This document shows, one piece after another, positions 24,294-32,675 of a stretch of DNA of 64,000 nt. Position 1 is the first letter of the stretch. Every line of letters starts with the position of its first letter. The position numbers and the translations under genes were made by a program. This DNA is from Streptomyces globosus (GTDB taxonomy: Bacteria > Actinomycetota > Actinomycetes > Streptomycetales > Streptomycetaceae): positions 5,523,501 to 5,587,500 of the forward strand of contig NZ_CP030862.1 in the NCBI RefSeq assembly GCF_003325375.1, written 5' to 3'. The notes beneath the pieces were generated by a model that worked only from the letters and a program-made list of their open reading frames with translations, did not search any database and was not told where the DNA came from.

Positions 24294-25547
24294 ATGAACG
24301 TCCGCCGCAGCGCAGCCGCGCTCGCCGCCTCCGCCGTGCTGTGCGCCGGCGCCGCCCCCGCAGCCCTCGCCGCGCCGGCCACGCCGTCGCCGTCGGCGCC
24401 GCCCGTCGTCCCGTCGGGCCTGTACGGCAAGAACGACCCCACCTACGACGGGGTGTGGCGGCAGTCGATCGCGCTGCTCGCCCAGCACACCGTCGGGGTG
24501 AAGCCCGCCAAGGAGGCGGTGGCCTGGCTGGCCGGCCAGCAGTGCGCGAACGGCGGATTCGCCTCCTTCCGCGCCGACGCCTCCGCGGCGTGCGGCGAGC
24601 AGACCGTGTACGACACGAACGCCACCGCGGTGGCCGTGCAGGCGCTGAAGGCCCTCGGCGGGCAGGACGCCGCGGCGAAGAAGGGCGCGGACTGGCTGAA
24701 GTCCGTCCAGAACGAGGACGGCGGCTGGGCGTACGTCCCGGGCTCGCCGAGCGAGGCCAGCTCCACCGCCGTCGTCATCAGCGCCCTCGCCGCCGCCGGC
24801 GAGAAGCCGGCCGAGGTGAGGTCGAAGGCCGGCAAGTCCGCGTACGACGGCCTGCTCGCCTTCCGCCTGCCCTGCTCCGCGGAGCCCGCCACGGACCGCG
24901 GCGCGTTCGCCTACCAGCCGGTGGACGGCAAGCTCCTCGCCAACGCCGACGCGACGGCCGCCGCGACGCTGGCCGCCCTCGGCAAGGGCATCGTGGTCGC
25001 CCCCGCCGCGAAGGACACCCCGGCGGGCACCGAGTGCACCGACGGCGCCGCCCCCGAGGCCGCCGCCGAGGCCGCCGCAGGGCACCTGGCCGCCGCGCTG
25101 AAGAAGGACGGCCACCTCACCGCCGTCGCCCCCGGCGCCGACCAGCCGGCCCCCGACACCGGCAACACCGCCGACGCGGTCCTCGCCCTGGTCGCGGCCG
25201 GGCACAAGCAGTCCGCGGCCGGCGCGGTGGAGTGGCTGAAGGGCAACTCGGCCGACTGGGCCAAGGGCAGCCCGGCCGCCCTCGGCACCCTCGTCCTCGT
25301 CGCGCACGCCACGGGCACCGACCCGAAGGCGTTCGGCGGGGCGGACCTGGTCACCGCCCTGAACGCGACGGGCCCCGCCCCGCAGGCCGCCGCCGGCTCC
25401 GCGACGGACGAGCCCGCGAAGCAGGACGACGACGGCGGGGAGGGCTCCGGAGGCCAGGGCGTCTGGTGGATGATCGCCGTCGGCGCGGCCGCCGGCATGG
25501 GCATCGGCATCCTGCTGAGCGGCCGCCGGAAGAAGAACCAGCTCTGA
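24294..25547 (+). CDS. Secreted, membrane-anchored alpha/alpha-toroid protein (intrinsic-factor-like)
   Basis: This 417-aa protein has a signal peptide ending near AAPAALA, helical repeats (EAVAWLAGQQCANGGFASF, AADWLKSVQNEDGGWAYV-type units, TAVVISALAAAG), a spacer and a C-terminal membrane helix (WWMIAVGAAAGMGIGILL) with basic RRKK tail. The repeats are those of squalene-cyclase/prenyltransferase (alpha/alpha)6 barrels, the fold also used by vertebrate intrinsic factor and transcobalamin. It is the first gene after a cobalamin riboswitch and is followed by an ECF transporter. This makes a surface cobalamin-binding role attractive; binding itself is not shown by the sequence. ATG at 24294 has GCAGGAGAGG upstream. 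Confidence 0.78.
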   Translation: MNVRRSAAALAASAVLCAGAAPAALAAPATPSPSAPPVVPSGLYGKNDPTYDGVWRQSIALLAQHTVGVKPAKEAVAWLAGQQCANGGFASFRADASAACGEQTVYDTNATAVAVQALKALGGQDAAAKKGADWLKSVQNEDGGWAYVPGSPSEASSTAVVISALAAAGEKPAEVRSKAGKSAYDGLLAFRLPCSAEPATDRGAFAYQPVDGKLLANADATAAATLAALGKGIVVAPAAKDTPAGTECTDGAAPEAAAEAAAGHLAAALKKDGHLTAVAPGADQPAPDTGNTADAVLALVAAGHKQSAAGAVEWLKGNSADWAKGSPAALGTLVLVAHATGTDPKAFGGADLVTALNATGPAPQAAAGSATDEPAKQDDDGGEGSGGQGVWWMIAVGAAAGMGIGILLSGRRKKNQL

Positions 25548-26242
25548 TGCGCCGCGGCCTGACCCCCCTCCGCCCCGCCGCCGCTGCGGCGGCGGCCCTG
25601 CTGTCCGTGCCGGCCCTGCTCCTGGCGTCCGCCCCCGCCCACGCGGCGGGCTACCGCTACTGGTCGTACTGGGACGGCGCAGCCGCAGGCGGCTGGCAGT
25701 ACGCCCAGGTCGGGCCGTCGATGGCCCGCCCCGCGGACGGCTCCGTGCAGGGCTTCCGCTTCGCGGTCAGCGCGGACGCGGCGGCTCAGGCCGCCCAGCC
25801 CCGCACCCCGGCCGACTTCACGGCCGTCTGCGCCGCCACCCCGGCCGCGGAGGGCCGCAAGCGCATAGCCGTCGTCGTCGACTTCGGCGTCCCCGCCGAC
25901 GCGCCGGCGGGCGAGGCACCGCCGCAGGACGCCCCGCGCACCGCCTGCGCCCAGGTCGCCCCGGACGCCAGCGCCGCGGAGGCGCTGGCCGCGGTGGCGA
26001 AGCCGCTGCGCTACGACGGGTCGGCGCTGCTGTGCGCGATCTCCGGCTACCCCCGGCAGGGCTGCGGCGAGCAGATCGCGCAGGAGCCCGACCCGGCGGC
26101 CGCGCCGACCGGGAAGCCCGCGGCCGCGGAACCGGAAGCCGGGGCCGACGGCAGCGGCTGGACCGGTCCGCTGGCGGGCGGGGCGGTTCTGGCCGCGGTC
26201 GCCGGCGCGGCGGTCTGGCAGTCCCGCCGCCGCTCCCGGTGA
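25547..26242 (+). CDS. SCO2322-family secreted protein
   Basis: This 231-aa protein has a signal peptide ending in APAHAA, a compact domain beginning GYRYWSYWDGAAAGGWQYA with two Cys pairs (AVCAATPA/TACAQVA and LLCAISGYPRQGCGE), a Pro/Ala linker, and a C-terminal membrane helix with an RRRSR tail. It matches the protein family named after S. coelicolor SCO2322, always found beside this ECF transporter. Its function is unknown; an extracytoplasmic accessory to substrate capture is likely. ATG overlaps the preceding stop (TGATG). Confidence 0.8.
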   Translation: MRRGLTPLRPAAAAAAALLSVPALLLASAPAHAAGYRYWSYWDGAAAGGWQYAQVGPSMARPADGSVQGFRFAVSADAAAQAAQPRTPADFTAVCAATPAAEGRKRIAVVVDFGVPADAPAGEAPPQDAPRTACAQVAPDASAAEALAAVAKPLRYDGSALLCAISGYPRQGCGEQIAQEPDPAAAPTGKPAAAEPEAGADGSGWTGPLAGGAVLAAVAGAAVWQSRRRSR

Positions 26243-27669
26243 CACCCCTGCCGAAGACGGGCGCCGGGGACCCGGGCTCGGAGGGCCCGGGCTCCGGGAG
26301 GCCGGCCGCCGAGGGCGCGGGCCGTGCGGGCTCCGCTGCGGGCGGGCCGGTCCCCCGCCCCCGGCACACCGGCCGCGGCGCCGCCCCGTCCGCCGACCAG
26401 CCCGCCGTCCCGTCCGCCGTCCAGCCCGCCGCCCCGTCCGCCGCCCCGTCCGCCGTCGAGCCCGCCGCCCCGTCCGCCGCCCCGTCCGCCGTCGAGCCCG
26501 CTGCCGGGCCCGGCGGGGCGGCCGTTCGCGGGCCCGGCCCGCGGCGCCCCGCCCGCCCCGGGCCGCTCCGGCGGCTGCGGGCCCCGCTGGCACGGCGGGG
26601 CAACGCGCTGCACGCCGGGGCGTGGTGGCTGTGGGCACTCGGCCTGGCCGCAGCGGCCTCCCGGACCACCAACCCGCTCCTCCTCGGCCTGATCGCGGCG
26701 GTCGCCGGCTACGTGGTGGCCGCGCGGCGCACCTCCGCGCCGTGGGCCCGCTCGTACGGGGCGTTCCTCAAGCTGGGCCTCTTCGTCATCGGGCTGCGCG
26801 TGCTCTTCTCCGCCCTGCTCGGCTCGCCGCTGCCGGGCACGCACGTGCTGTTCACCCTGCCCGAGGTGCCGCTGCCGGACTGGGCACAGGGGGTCCGGCT
26901 CGGCGGGCGGGTCACCGCCGAGCAGCTCGTGTTCGCGTTCTACGACGGCGCCAGGCTGGCCGTCCTGCTGGCCTGCGTGGGCGCGGCGAACGCGCTCGCC
27001 GGCCCGGCCCGGCTGCTGAAGTCCCTGCCTGCCGCCCTGTACGAGGCCGGGGTGGCGGTCGTCGTCGCCATGACGTTCGCGCCGAACATGGTCGCGGACG
27101 TGGCCCGGCTGCGGACGGCCCGCCGGCTGCGCGGCCGCCCGACCGGCGGGGTCCGGGCCGTCCTCCAGATCGGCCTGCCGGTGCTGGAGGGCGCCCTGGA
27201 GCGGTCCGTCGCCGTGGCCGCCTCGATGGACGCGCGCGGCTACGGCCGTACCGCCGGAGTCCCGGCCGCCGTCCGCCGTACGACCGCCTGCCTCACGCTC
27301 GGCGGCCTGCTCGGGATGTGCGCGGGCACGTACGGGCTGCTGGCCGCGGAGGGCGCCGCGTACGGGGTGCCGGCGCTGCTCGCCGGCCTGGCCCTGGCCG
27401 TGGCGGGGCTGCGCCTCGGCGGCCGGCGCAGCGTGCGGACCCGCTACCGGCCCGACCGGTGGGGGGTGCGGGCGTGGCTGGTCGCGGGCTCCGGCGCGGC
27501 CGTCGCCGTGCTGCTCGCGTACGCCGCGGGCGCCGACCCGCAGGCGCTGCGGCCGGGCGTCATCCCGCTGGCGGCGCCGGAGTTCCCGCCGGGTCCTGCG
27601 GCCGCCGTCCTGATCGGCCTGCTTCCCGCCTTCGTGGCACCCGTACCATCCGAGGAGTCGTCCCCGTGA
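26239..27669 (+). CDS. ECF transporter T component (CbiQ-like) with low-complexity N-terminus
   Basis: This is a 476-aa protein. Residues 1-~115 are a Pro/Ala/Gly low-complexity region containing a perfect 36-nt tandem duplication. The remainder is an EcfT/CbiQ membrane protein with about six hydrophobic segments and the conserved SMDARGYGR coupling motif (Ala-Arg-Gly). It links the S component to the ATPases. Typical EcfT proteins are 250-300 aa, so the N-terminal extension is unusual. If the GTG at 26239 is not used, a later start near 26540 would remove it; the GTGA overlap favours the long form. Confidence 0.82.
   Translation: MTPLPKTGAGDPGSEGPGSGRPAAEGAGRAGSAAGGPVPRPRHTGRGAAPSADQPAVPSAVQPAAPSAAPSAVEPAAPSAAPSAVEPAAGPGGAAVRGPGPRRPARPGPLRRLRAPLARRGNALHAGAWWLWALGLAAAASRTTNPLLLGLIAAVAGYVVAARRTSAPWARSYGAFLKLGLFVIGLRVLFSALLGSPLPGTHVLFTLPEVPLPDWAQGVRLGGRVTAEQLVFAFYDGARLAVLLACVGAANALAGPARLLKSLPAALYEAGVAVVVAMTFAPNMVADVARLRTARRLRGRPTGGVRAVLQIGLPVLEGALERSVAVAASMDARGYGRTAGVPAAVRRTTACLTLGGLLGMCAGTYGLLAAEGAAYGVPALLAGLALAVAGLRLGGRRSVRTRYRPDRWGVRAWLVAGSGAAVAVLLAYAAGADPQALRPGVIPLAAPEFPPGPAAAVLIGLLPAFVAPVPSEESSP
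26425..26496 (+). repeat. Two perfect 36-nt tandem repeats
   Basis: The unit from 26425 to 26460 is repeated exactly at 26461-26496, encoding PAAPSAAPSAVE twice in the EcfT N-terminal extension. A shorter related copy precedes it. Copy number is probably variable between strains. Confidence 0.85.
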
Positions 27670-29501
27670 TCCGTTTCGAGCAGGTGTCGGTCACGTACGA
27701 CGGCGCCTTGCGGCCGGCGCTGGGCGGCGTCGACCTCACCGTTCCCGAGGGGGAGCTGACGCTGCTCGTCGGCCCGTCGGGGGTCGGCAAGTCCACCCTC
27801 CTCGGGACCGTATCCGGGCTGGTGCCGCACTTCACGGGCGGCACCCTCCGCGGGCGGGTCACGGTCGCCGGGCGCGACACGCGCACGCACCGGCCGCGGG
27901 AGCTCGCCGACGTCGTCGGCACGGTCGGGCAGGACCCGCGGGCCCACTTCGTGACGGACGTGGTGGAGGACGAGCTGGCGTACGGGATGGAGTCGCTGGG
28001 CCTGCCGCCGGCCGTGATGCGCCGCCGCGTCGAGGAGACCCTCGACCTGCTGGGCCTGAACGAGCTGCGGGACCGCCCGCTGTCCGCGCTGTCCGGCGGG
28101 CAGCAACAGCGGGTCGCGATCGGCTCCGTCCTCACCGCGCACCCGCGGGTGCTGGTACTGGACGAGCCGACCTCCGCGCTGGACCCGGCCGCGGCCGAGG
28201 AGGTCCTCGCGGTGCTCCAGCGCCTGGTGCACGACCTCGGCACGACGGTGCTGATGGCGGAGCACCGGCTGGAGCGGGTCGTCCAGTACGCCGACCGCGT
28301 GCTGCTCCTGCCCGGCCCGGGCGCGGCCCCGGTGCTGGGGGCGCCTCAGGAGGTGATGGCCGTCTCGCCCGTCCGCCCTCCGGTGGTCTCGCTGGGCCGG
28401 CTGGCGGGCTGGTCGCCGCTGCCGCTGTCGGTGCGCGACGCCCGCCGCCTCGCGGACCCGCTGCGCGCCCGGCTTGCCGCGGCGGGGTCCGGGTCGATGC
28501 CGGGGCCGGGGTCCGGGCAGGAGCCGGCGGGCCGCGCGGTCGGCCCCGTACCCGTGTCCCTGCCCGCGGCGGCTCCCGCGCCTGCGGCCGCGCCCCGGCC
28601 GGGCGGGCTCCTGGCACGGCTGCTCCGCCGCGGCGGTGCGACCGCACCCGCCGCCGCGCCCTCCGCCGCCTCGGACGCCGCGGTGGCGCGGGTGCGCGGC
28701 CTGTCGGTGCGGCGGGGCCGTGCCGAGGTGCTGCACGGTGTGGACCTGGAGGTGGCGGGCGGCGAGACGGTGGCGCTGATGGGCCGCAACGGCGCCGGGA
28801 AGTCGACGCTGCTCTCCACCCTCGTGGGGACCCTCGCCCCTGCCTCGGGGGAGGTGTCGGTCGGCGGCCTGGCCCCGCACCGCACGGCCCCGGCCGAGAT
28901 GGTGCGCCGCGTCGGCCTCGTCCCGCAGGATCCGCGCGACCTGCTGTACGCGGACACGGTGGCCGGGGAGTGTGCCGCCGCGGACGCGGACGCCGGCGCG
29001 GCCCCCGGGTCCTGCCGGGCCCTGGTGTCGGCGCTGCTGCCCGAGGTGGCCGACGGGACGCATCCGCGGGACCTGTCCGAGGGGCAGCGCCTGGCGCTCG
29101 CCCTGGCGCTGGTCCTGACGGGCCGGCCGCGGCTCCTGCTGCTCGACGAGCCGACGCGGGGCCTGGACTATGCGGCGAAGGCCCGCCTGGTGGGCATCCT
29201 GCGCGCGCTGGTGGCGGAGGGGCACGGCATCGTCCTTGCGACGCACGACGTGGAGCTTGCGGCGGAGCTCGCCGACCGGGTGGTGGTCCTCGCGGGCGGG
29301 GAGGTCGTCGCGGACGGCCCGACCGCCGAGGTGGTGGTGTCGTCGCCGGCGTTCGCCCCGCAGGTCGCGAAGGTGCTGGCGCCGGGCCGCTGGCTGACGG
29401 TGGCCGAGGTGGCGCGCGCCCTGGACGGGCCGCCCCTGCCGGCCGGCGCCGATGGGCCGGAGGGTGCGGCGGGTGCCGCGGGGCCGGAGGCGGCGCGGTG
29501 A
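27666..29501 (+). CDS. Fused ECF ATPase (EcfA-EcfA')
   Basis: This is a 611-aa protein with two ABC ATPase domains. Domain 1 has Walker A GPSGVGKST, Q-loop region VGQDPRAHF, signature LSGGQQQRVAIG and Walker B VLVLDEPTSALD. A Pro/Ala-rich linker covers about 270-340. Domain 2 has GRNGAGKST, a divergent signature LSEGQRLALAL and LLLLDEPTRGLD. ECF transporters normally use two separate ATPases, here joined. GTG at 27666 overlaps the EcfT stop (GTGA). It powers uptake of the S-component substrate. Confidence 0.9.
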   Translation: MIRFEQVSVTYDGALRPALGGVDLTVPEGELTLLVGPSGVGKSTLLGTVSGLVPHFTGGTLRGRVTVAGRDTRTHRPRELADVVGTVGQDPRAHFVTDVVEDELAYGMESLGLPPAVMRRRVEETLDLLGLNELRDRPLSALSGGQQQRVAIGSVLTAHPRVLVLDEPTSALDPAAAEEVLAVLQRLVHDLGTTVLMAEHRLERVVQYADRVLLLPGPGAAPVLGAPQEVMAVSPVRPPVVSLGRLAGWSPLPLSVRDARRLADPLRARLAAAGSGSMPGPGSGQEPAGRAVGPVPVSLPAAAPAPAAAPRPGGLLARLLRRGGATAPAAAPSAASDAAVARVRGLSVRRGRAEVLHGVDLEVAGGETVALMGRNGAGKSTLLSTLVGTLAPASGEVSVGGLAPHRTAPAEMVRRVGLVPQDPRDLLYADTVAGECAAADADAGAAPGSCRALVSALLPEVADGTHPRDLSEGQRLALALALVLTGRPRLLLLDEPTRGLDYAAKARLVGILRALVAEGHGIVLATHDVELAAELADRVVVLAGGEVVADGPTAEVVVSSPAFAPQVAKVLAPGRWLTVAEVARALDGPPLPAGADGPEGAAGAAGPEAAR

Positions 29502-30334
29502 GCCGGCCCGTCCGTATCGGGCCGCGCGCGGCGGCCGCCCTGGTGCTGGTCTCGCTGATCGGTGTGGCCGCGTTCGGCTGGCCGCTGCTGGCCGACGCCG
29601 GGTCCGGGCTCGCACACGCGCAGGACGCGCCGTGGCTGTTCGCCGCGCTGCTGCCGCTGCTCGTCGCCGTGGTCGTCGCGACCATCGCCGACCAGGGCCT
29701 CGACGCCAAGGCGGTCGCGATGCTGGGGGTCCTCGCCGCGGTGGGGGCCGCGCTGCGGCCGCTGGGAGCGGGGACGGCCGGCCTGGAGCCGATGTTCTTC
29801 CTGATGGCGCTGAGCGGGCGCGTCCTCGGCCCCGGCTTCGGGTTCGTGCTGGGCGCGGTGACGATGTTCGCGTCCGCCCTGCTGACCGGCGGGGTCGGGC
29901 CGTGGATGCCGTTCCAGATGCTGGCGATGGGCTGGTTCGCGCTGGGCGCGGGGCTGCTGCCGGGGGCGCGGCGGATCCGGGGCCGGGCGGAGCTGGCGAT
30001 GCTGGCGGCGTACGGGTTCGCGGGCTCGTTCGCGTACGGGACGGTCATGAACCTGCAGGGCTGGGTGCTGCTCCAGGGCATGGGCCAGGGCATCTCCTTC
30101 CACCCGGGGGACCCGGTCGGGGCGAACCTCGCGCGGTTCCTGGCGTACTGCGCGGCGACGTCCCTGGGCTGGGACCTGGGGCGGGCCGTCCTGACGGTGG
30201 TGCTGACGCTGCTGCTGGGCGGGACGCTGCTGAAGGCGCTGCGGCGGGCGACTCGCAAAGCGGCGTTCGAGGCGCCCGTTTCCTTCGATCCGGGGGCCGG
30301 AAGTGGCCCCGACCACACAACAAAAGGGGCATAG
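29498..30334 (+). CDS. ECF transporter S component
   Basis: This is a 278-aa membrane protein with about six hydrophobic segments (ALVLVSLIGVAAFGWPLL, LFAALLPLLVAVVVATI, MFFLMALSGRVLGPGFGFVLGAVTMFASALL and others), typical of ECF substrate-binding subunits. Substrate is not readable from motifs. The riboswitch and the toroid protein point to cobalamin, a precursor, or cobalt. GTG overlaps the ATPase stop (GTGA). It is the last gene of the operon. Confidence 0.8.
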   Translation: MSRPVRIGPRAAAALVLVSLIGVAAFGWPLLADAGSGLAHAQDAPWLFAALLPLLVAVVVATIADQGLDAKAVAMLGVLAAVGAALRPLGAGTAGLEPMFFLMALSGRVLGPGFGFVLGAVTMFASALLTGGVGPWMPFQMLAMGWFALGAGLLPGARRIRGRAELAMLAAYGFAGSFAYGTVMNLQGWVLLQGMGQGISFHPGDPVGANLARFLAYCAATSLGWDLGRAVLTVVLTLLLGGTLLKALRRATRKAAFEAPVSFDPGAGSGPDHTTKGA

Positions 30335-30687
30335 GCGGCTACACGGGGTGAGTTCGGGCCCCCTGGAGCGTGAGGCGCCCCATAGGACCCACGTCACATA
30401 CGACCCCGCCTAGTGGACGGCGGGTGCCCGCCGCCCGGCCGCGGATCGGGCGCCGCGCGGGGGCGGGCGGGGCCGGTCGACCGGGCGGTACGGAGGGGCC
30501 TCCTCCGAGGGTCCGTAGTAGCGGTGGGCCTTTGCCAGGGCCGCCGGGGCCTGGCTAACTGGTGATGTCGCCACGGCGGCCCGGGCCCACAGCCCGCCGC
30601 CCGATGAGCCCCTCTCCCCCGTGTGAGTGACTCACGCATGCCTTCTGCATGCGGCGGCCGCACCCCGTCCCCTACGGAAGGCTCTCC
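30335..30687. other. Intergenic leader region of the transglycosylase gene
   Basis: No gene is seen in this 353-nt stretch. It contains two adjacent palindromes near its end: GTGAGTGACTCAC (30623-30635) and a 7-bp-arm hairpin CGCATGC-CTTCT-GCATGCG (30635-30653), about 35-65 nt before the GTG. I looked for a c-di-AMP (ydaO) riboswitch, which often precedes such genes in Streptomyces, and could not recognise one. Confidence 0.5.
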
Positions 30688-31092
30688 GTGTCCATCTCCG
30701 TCATCCGCCGCATCGCCGCTTCCAAGAAGACCCTCGCGGGTACCGTCGTCGGCCTTGCCGCCGCCGGTTCCATGCTGGCCGCCGTTCCCGCGCAGGCCGC
30801 CCCGACGAGCGCCAAGGCGATCGCCCAGCAGATGATCAAGGACCCGGCCCAGTTCGCCGCCTTCGACAAGATCATCTCCCGCGAGAGCGGTTGGGACCAC
30901 ACGGCGACGAACGCGTCCTCCGGCGCGTACGGCCTGGTCCAGGCCCTGCCGGCCTCCAAGATGGCCTCGGCCGGCTCCGACTGGAAGACGAACCCGGCCA
31001 CCCAGATCAAGTGGGGCCTGGACTACATGAACGAGCGCTACGGCTCCCCGGTCGGCGCCTGGAACTTCTGGCAGGCCAACCACTGGTACTAA
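30688..31092 (+). CDS. Secreted lytic transglycosylase (SLT domain)
   Basis: This 134-aa protein has a signal peptide (KKTLAGTVVGLAAAGSMLA, cleavage near AQAA) and a compact transglycosylase domain: IISRESGWDHTATNASSG (catalytic Glu), AYGLVQALPASKM and a C-terminal GSPVGAWNFWQANHWY. It should cut peptidoglycan glycan strands in the wall. GTG at 30688 follows GGAAGG; the upstream in-frame ATG would add a non-signal stretch. The gene stands alone and ends before a strong terminator. Confidence 0.88.
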   Translation: MSISVIRRIAASKKTLAGTVVGLAAAGSMLAAVPAQAAPTSAKAIAQQMIKDPAQFAAFDKIISRESGWDHTATNASSGAYGLVQALPASKMASAGSDWKTNPATQIKWGLDYMNERYGSPVGAWNFWQANHWY

Positions 31093-31169
31093 GCCGCGGC
31101 AGCATGCCCCGGCACGACACCGCACCGCCGCCCCGGCACGACGCCGGCGCGGCGGTGCGGTGCAGTGCG

Positions 31170-31213
31170 AAGGCCCCGGTGGCCGGCCTCCCCAGGCCGG
31201 CCACCGGGGCCTT
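31170..31213. terminator. Strong bidirectional terminator
   Basis: A perfect 20-bp stem with a CCCC loop (AAGGCCCCGGTGG... / ...CCACCGGGGCCTT) lies between the convergent transglycosylase and fadA5 genes. Confidence 0.8.
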
Positions 31214-31243
31214 CGGCTTCCCATCCCAGTGGGCTTCTCGGTG

Positions 31244-32413
31244 TCACAGCCGCTGGATGATCGTGCCGGTCGCCTGGGCGCCCCCCGCGCACATGGTGAT
31301 CAGCGCGAACTCCCTGTCGCGGCGTTCCAGCTCGTGCAGCGCGGTGGTGATGAGCCGGGCGCCGGTCGCGCCGACCGGGTGCCCGAGCGCGATGGCCCCG
31401 CCGTTGACGTTGACCTTGTCGAGGTCCTGCTCGAAGACCTGCGCCCAGCTGAGGACGACGGAGGCGAACGCCTCGTTCACCTCGACGATGTCGATGTCCT
31501 TGAGGGACATGCCGGCCTTGCCGAGCACGGCCCGCGTCGCGTCGACCGGCCCGTCCAGGTGGTAGTGCGGGTCGGCCCCGACGAGCGCCTGCGCGACGAT
31601 CCGCGCGCGGGGCTTCAGCTTCAGGGCGCGCGCCATCCGGCGGGAGGCCCACATCAGCGCGGCGGCCCCGTCGGAGATCTGCGAGGAGTTCCCGGCGGTG
31701 TGGATCGCGGTCGGCATGACGGCCTTGAGCCCGGCCAGCGCATCCATGCCGGTGTCGCGCAGCCCCTCGTCGCGGTGCACCAGCCGCCACATGCCCTGGC
31801 CGGCGGCCTGCTCCTCCTCGGTGGTGGGGACCTGCACGGCGAACGTCTCGCGCTTGAACCGCTCCTCGGCCCAGGCGGCAGCGGCGCGCTGCTGGGAGAG
31901 CAGGCCGAGCCGGTCGACGTCCTCGCGGGACAGGCCCCTGCGGCGGGCGATGCGCTCGGCGGCCTCGAACTGGTTGGGCAGGTCGACGTTCCACTCGTCG
32001 GGGAACGGCTTGCCGGGCCCGTGCTTGGATCCGGCGCCCAGCGGGACCCGGCTCATCGCCTCGACGCCGCAGGCGATCCCGATGTCGATGACGCCGCCGG
32101 CGACCATGTTCGCCACCATGTGGTTGGCCTGCTGGGAGCTGCCGCACTGGCAGTCCACGGTCGTCGCCGCGGTCTCGTACGGCAGTCCCATCGCGAGCCA
32201 CGCCGTGCGGGCGGGGTTCATGGACTGCTCGCCCGCGTGGGTGACGGTGCCGCCGACGATCTGCTCGACGCAGTCGGGCTGGATGCCCGTACGGGCGAGG
32301 AGCTCGCGGTAGGTCTCGCCGAGCAGGTACGCGGGGTGCAGGTTGGCGAGGACGCCCCCGCGCCTGCCGATCGGCGTGCGTACGGCTTCGACGATGACGG
32401 GTTCCGCGGCCAT
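31244..32413 (-). CDS. fadA5: Steroid 3-ketoacyl-CoA thiolase, FadA5-like
   Basis: This 389-aa thiolase has nucleophile Cys in TTVDCQCGSSQQ (~residue 90), NEAFASVVLSWA, NVNGGAIALGHPVGATG (His) and the second catalytic Cys in MCAGGAQATG. Long stretches such as DLPNQFEAAERIA and PRARIVAQALVGADP follow the Mycobacterium tuberculosis FadA5 sequence as I remember it, much closer than general FadA proteins. FadA5 releases acetyl- or propionyl-CoA from sterol side chains. A KstR-like box starts 83 nt upstream, shared with the divergent CYP125 gene. Confidence 0.88.
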   Translation of the reverse strand: MAAEPVIVEAVRTPIGRRGGVLANLHPAYLLGETYRELLARTGIQPDCVEQIVGGTVTHAGEQSMNPARTAWLAMGLPYETAATTVDCQCGSSQQANHMVANMVAGGVIDIGIACGVEAMSRVPLGAGSKHGPGKPFPDEWNVDLPNQFEAAERIARRRGLSREDVDRLGLLSQQRAAAAWAEERFKRETFAVQVPTTEEEQAAGQGMWRLVHRDEGLRDTGMDALAGLKAVMPTAIHTAGNSSQISDGAAALMWASRRMARALKLKPRARIVAQALVGADPHYHLDGPVDATRAVLGKAGMSLKDIDIVEVNEAFASVVLSWAQVFEQDLDKVNVNGGAIALGHPVGATGARLITTALHELERRDREFALITMCAGGAQATGTIIQRL

Positions 32414-32495
32414 GGGATCGTCCTCTCCTGCGCAGCGCTGCCGGCACGGCGGGACCGGGCGGGCCGTTCCCGGCGCCCCGCCCGCACCCCGAAAT

Positions 32496-32509
32496 TGGTA
32501 CGCGTTCTA
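32496..32509 (-). promoter_or_regulatory. KstR-like operator (one mismatch), fadA5/cyp125
   Basis: Read on the minus strand, TAGAACGCGTACCA differs from TNNAACNNGTTNNA at one half-site base. It starts 83 nt before fadA5, the same offset as at MaoC and the acyl-CoA dehydrogenase. Confidence 0.6.
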
Positions 32510-32645
32510 GTTCTCTCCCCGAAGTCTTATGACCGGCGGGCCCGGCACGCAAGGGTCTTGCATCCGGCCTCCACGGATTCCACACGCAACCGGCCGCGCG
32601 GCCCCTTGCCACTTCCGGAGCCCGTCACTACCTTCTGCCCAATTG

Positions 32646-32660
32646 CTGATGGGCCGTCAG
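32646..32660. promoter_or_regulatory. CTGAC-N5-GTCAG palindrome (copy 4, one mismatch)
   Basis: CTGATGGGCCGTCAG lies 15 nt before the cyp125 ATG. Only the fifth base differs from the consensus seen at 6928, 10899 and 14945. Confidence 0.5.
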
Positions 32661-32675
32661 ACTTGGAGTGCCGCG

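Noticed and set aside
24125..25546. Open frame overlapping the toroid gene in another frame
   Set aside because: Its upstream part is an Arg-rich shadow; only the part after the ATG at 25547 (SCO2322 family) is real.
30335..30622. c-di-AMP (ydaO) riboswitch before the transglycosylase gene
   Set aside because: Such switches precede wall hydrolase genes in Streptomyces, but the conserved core could not be recognised here.
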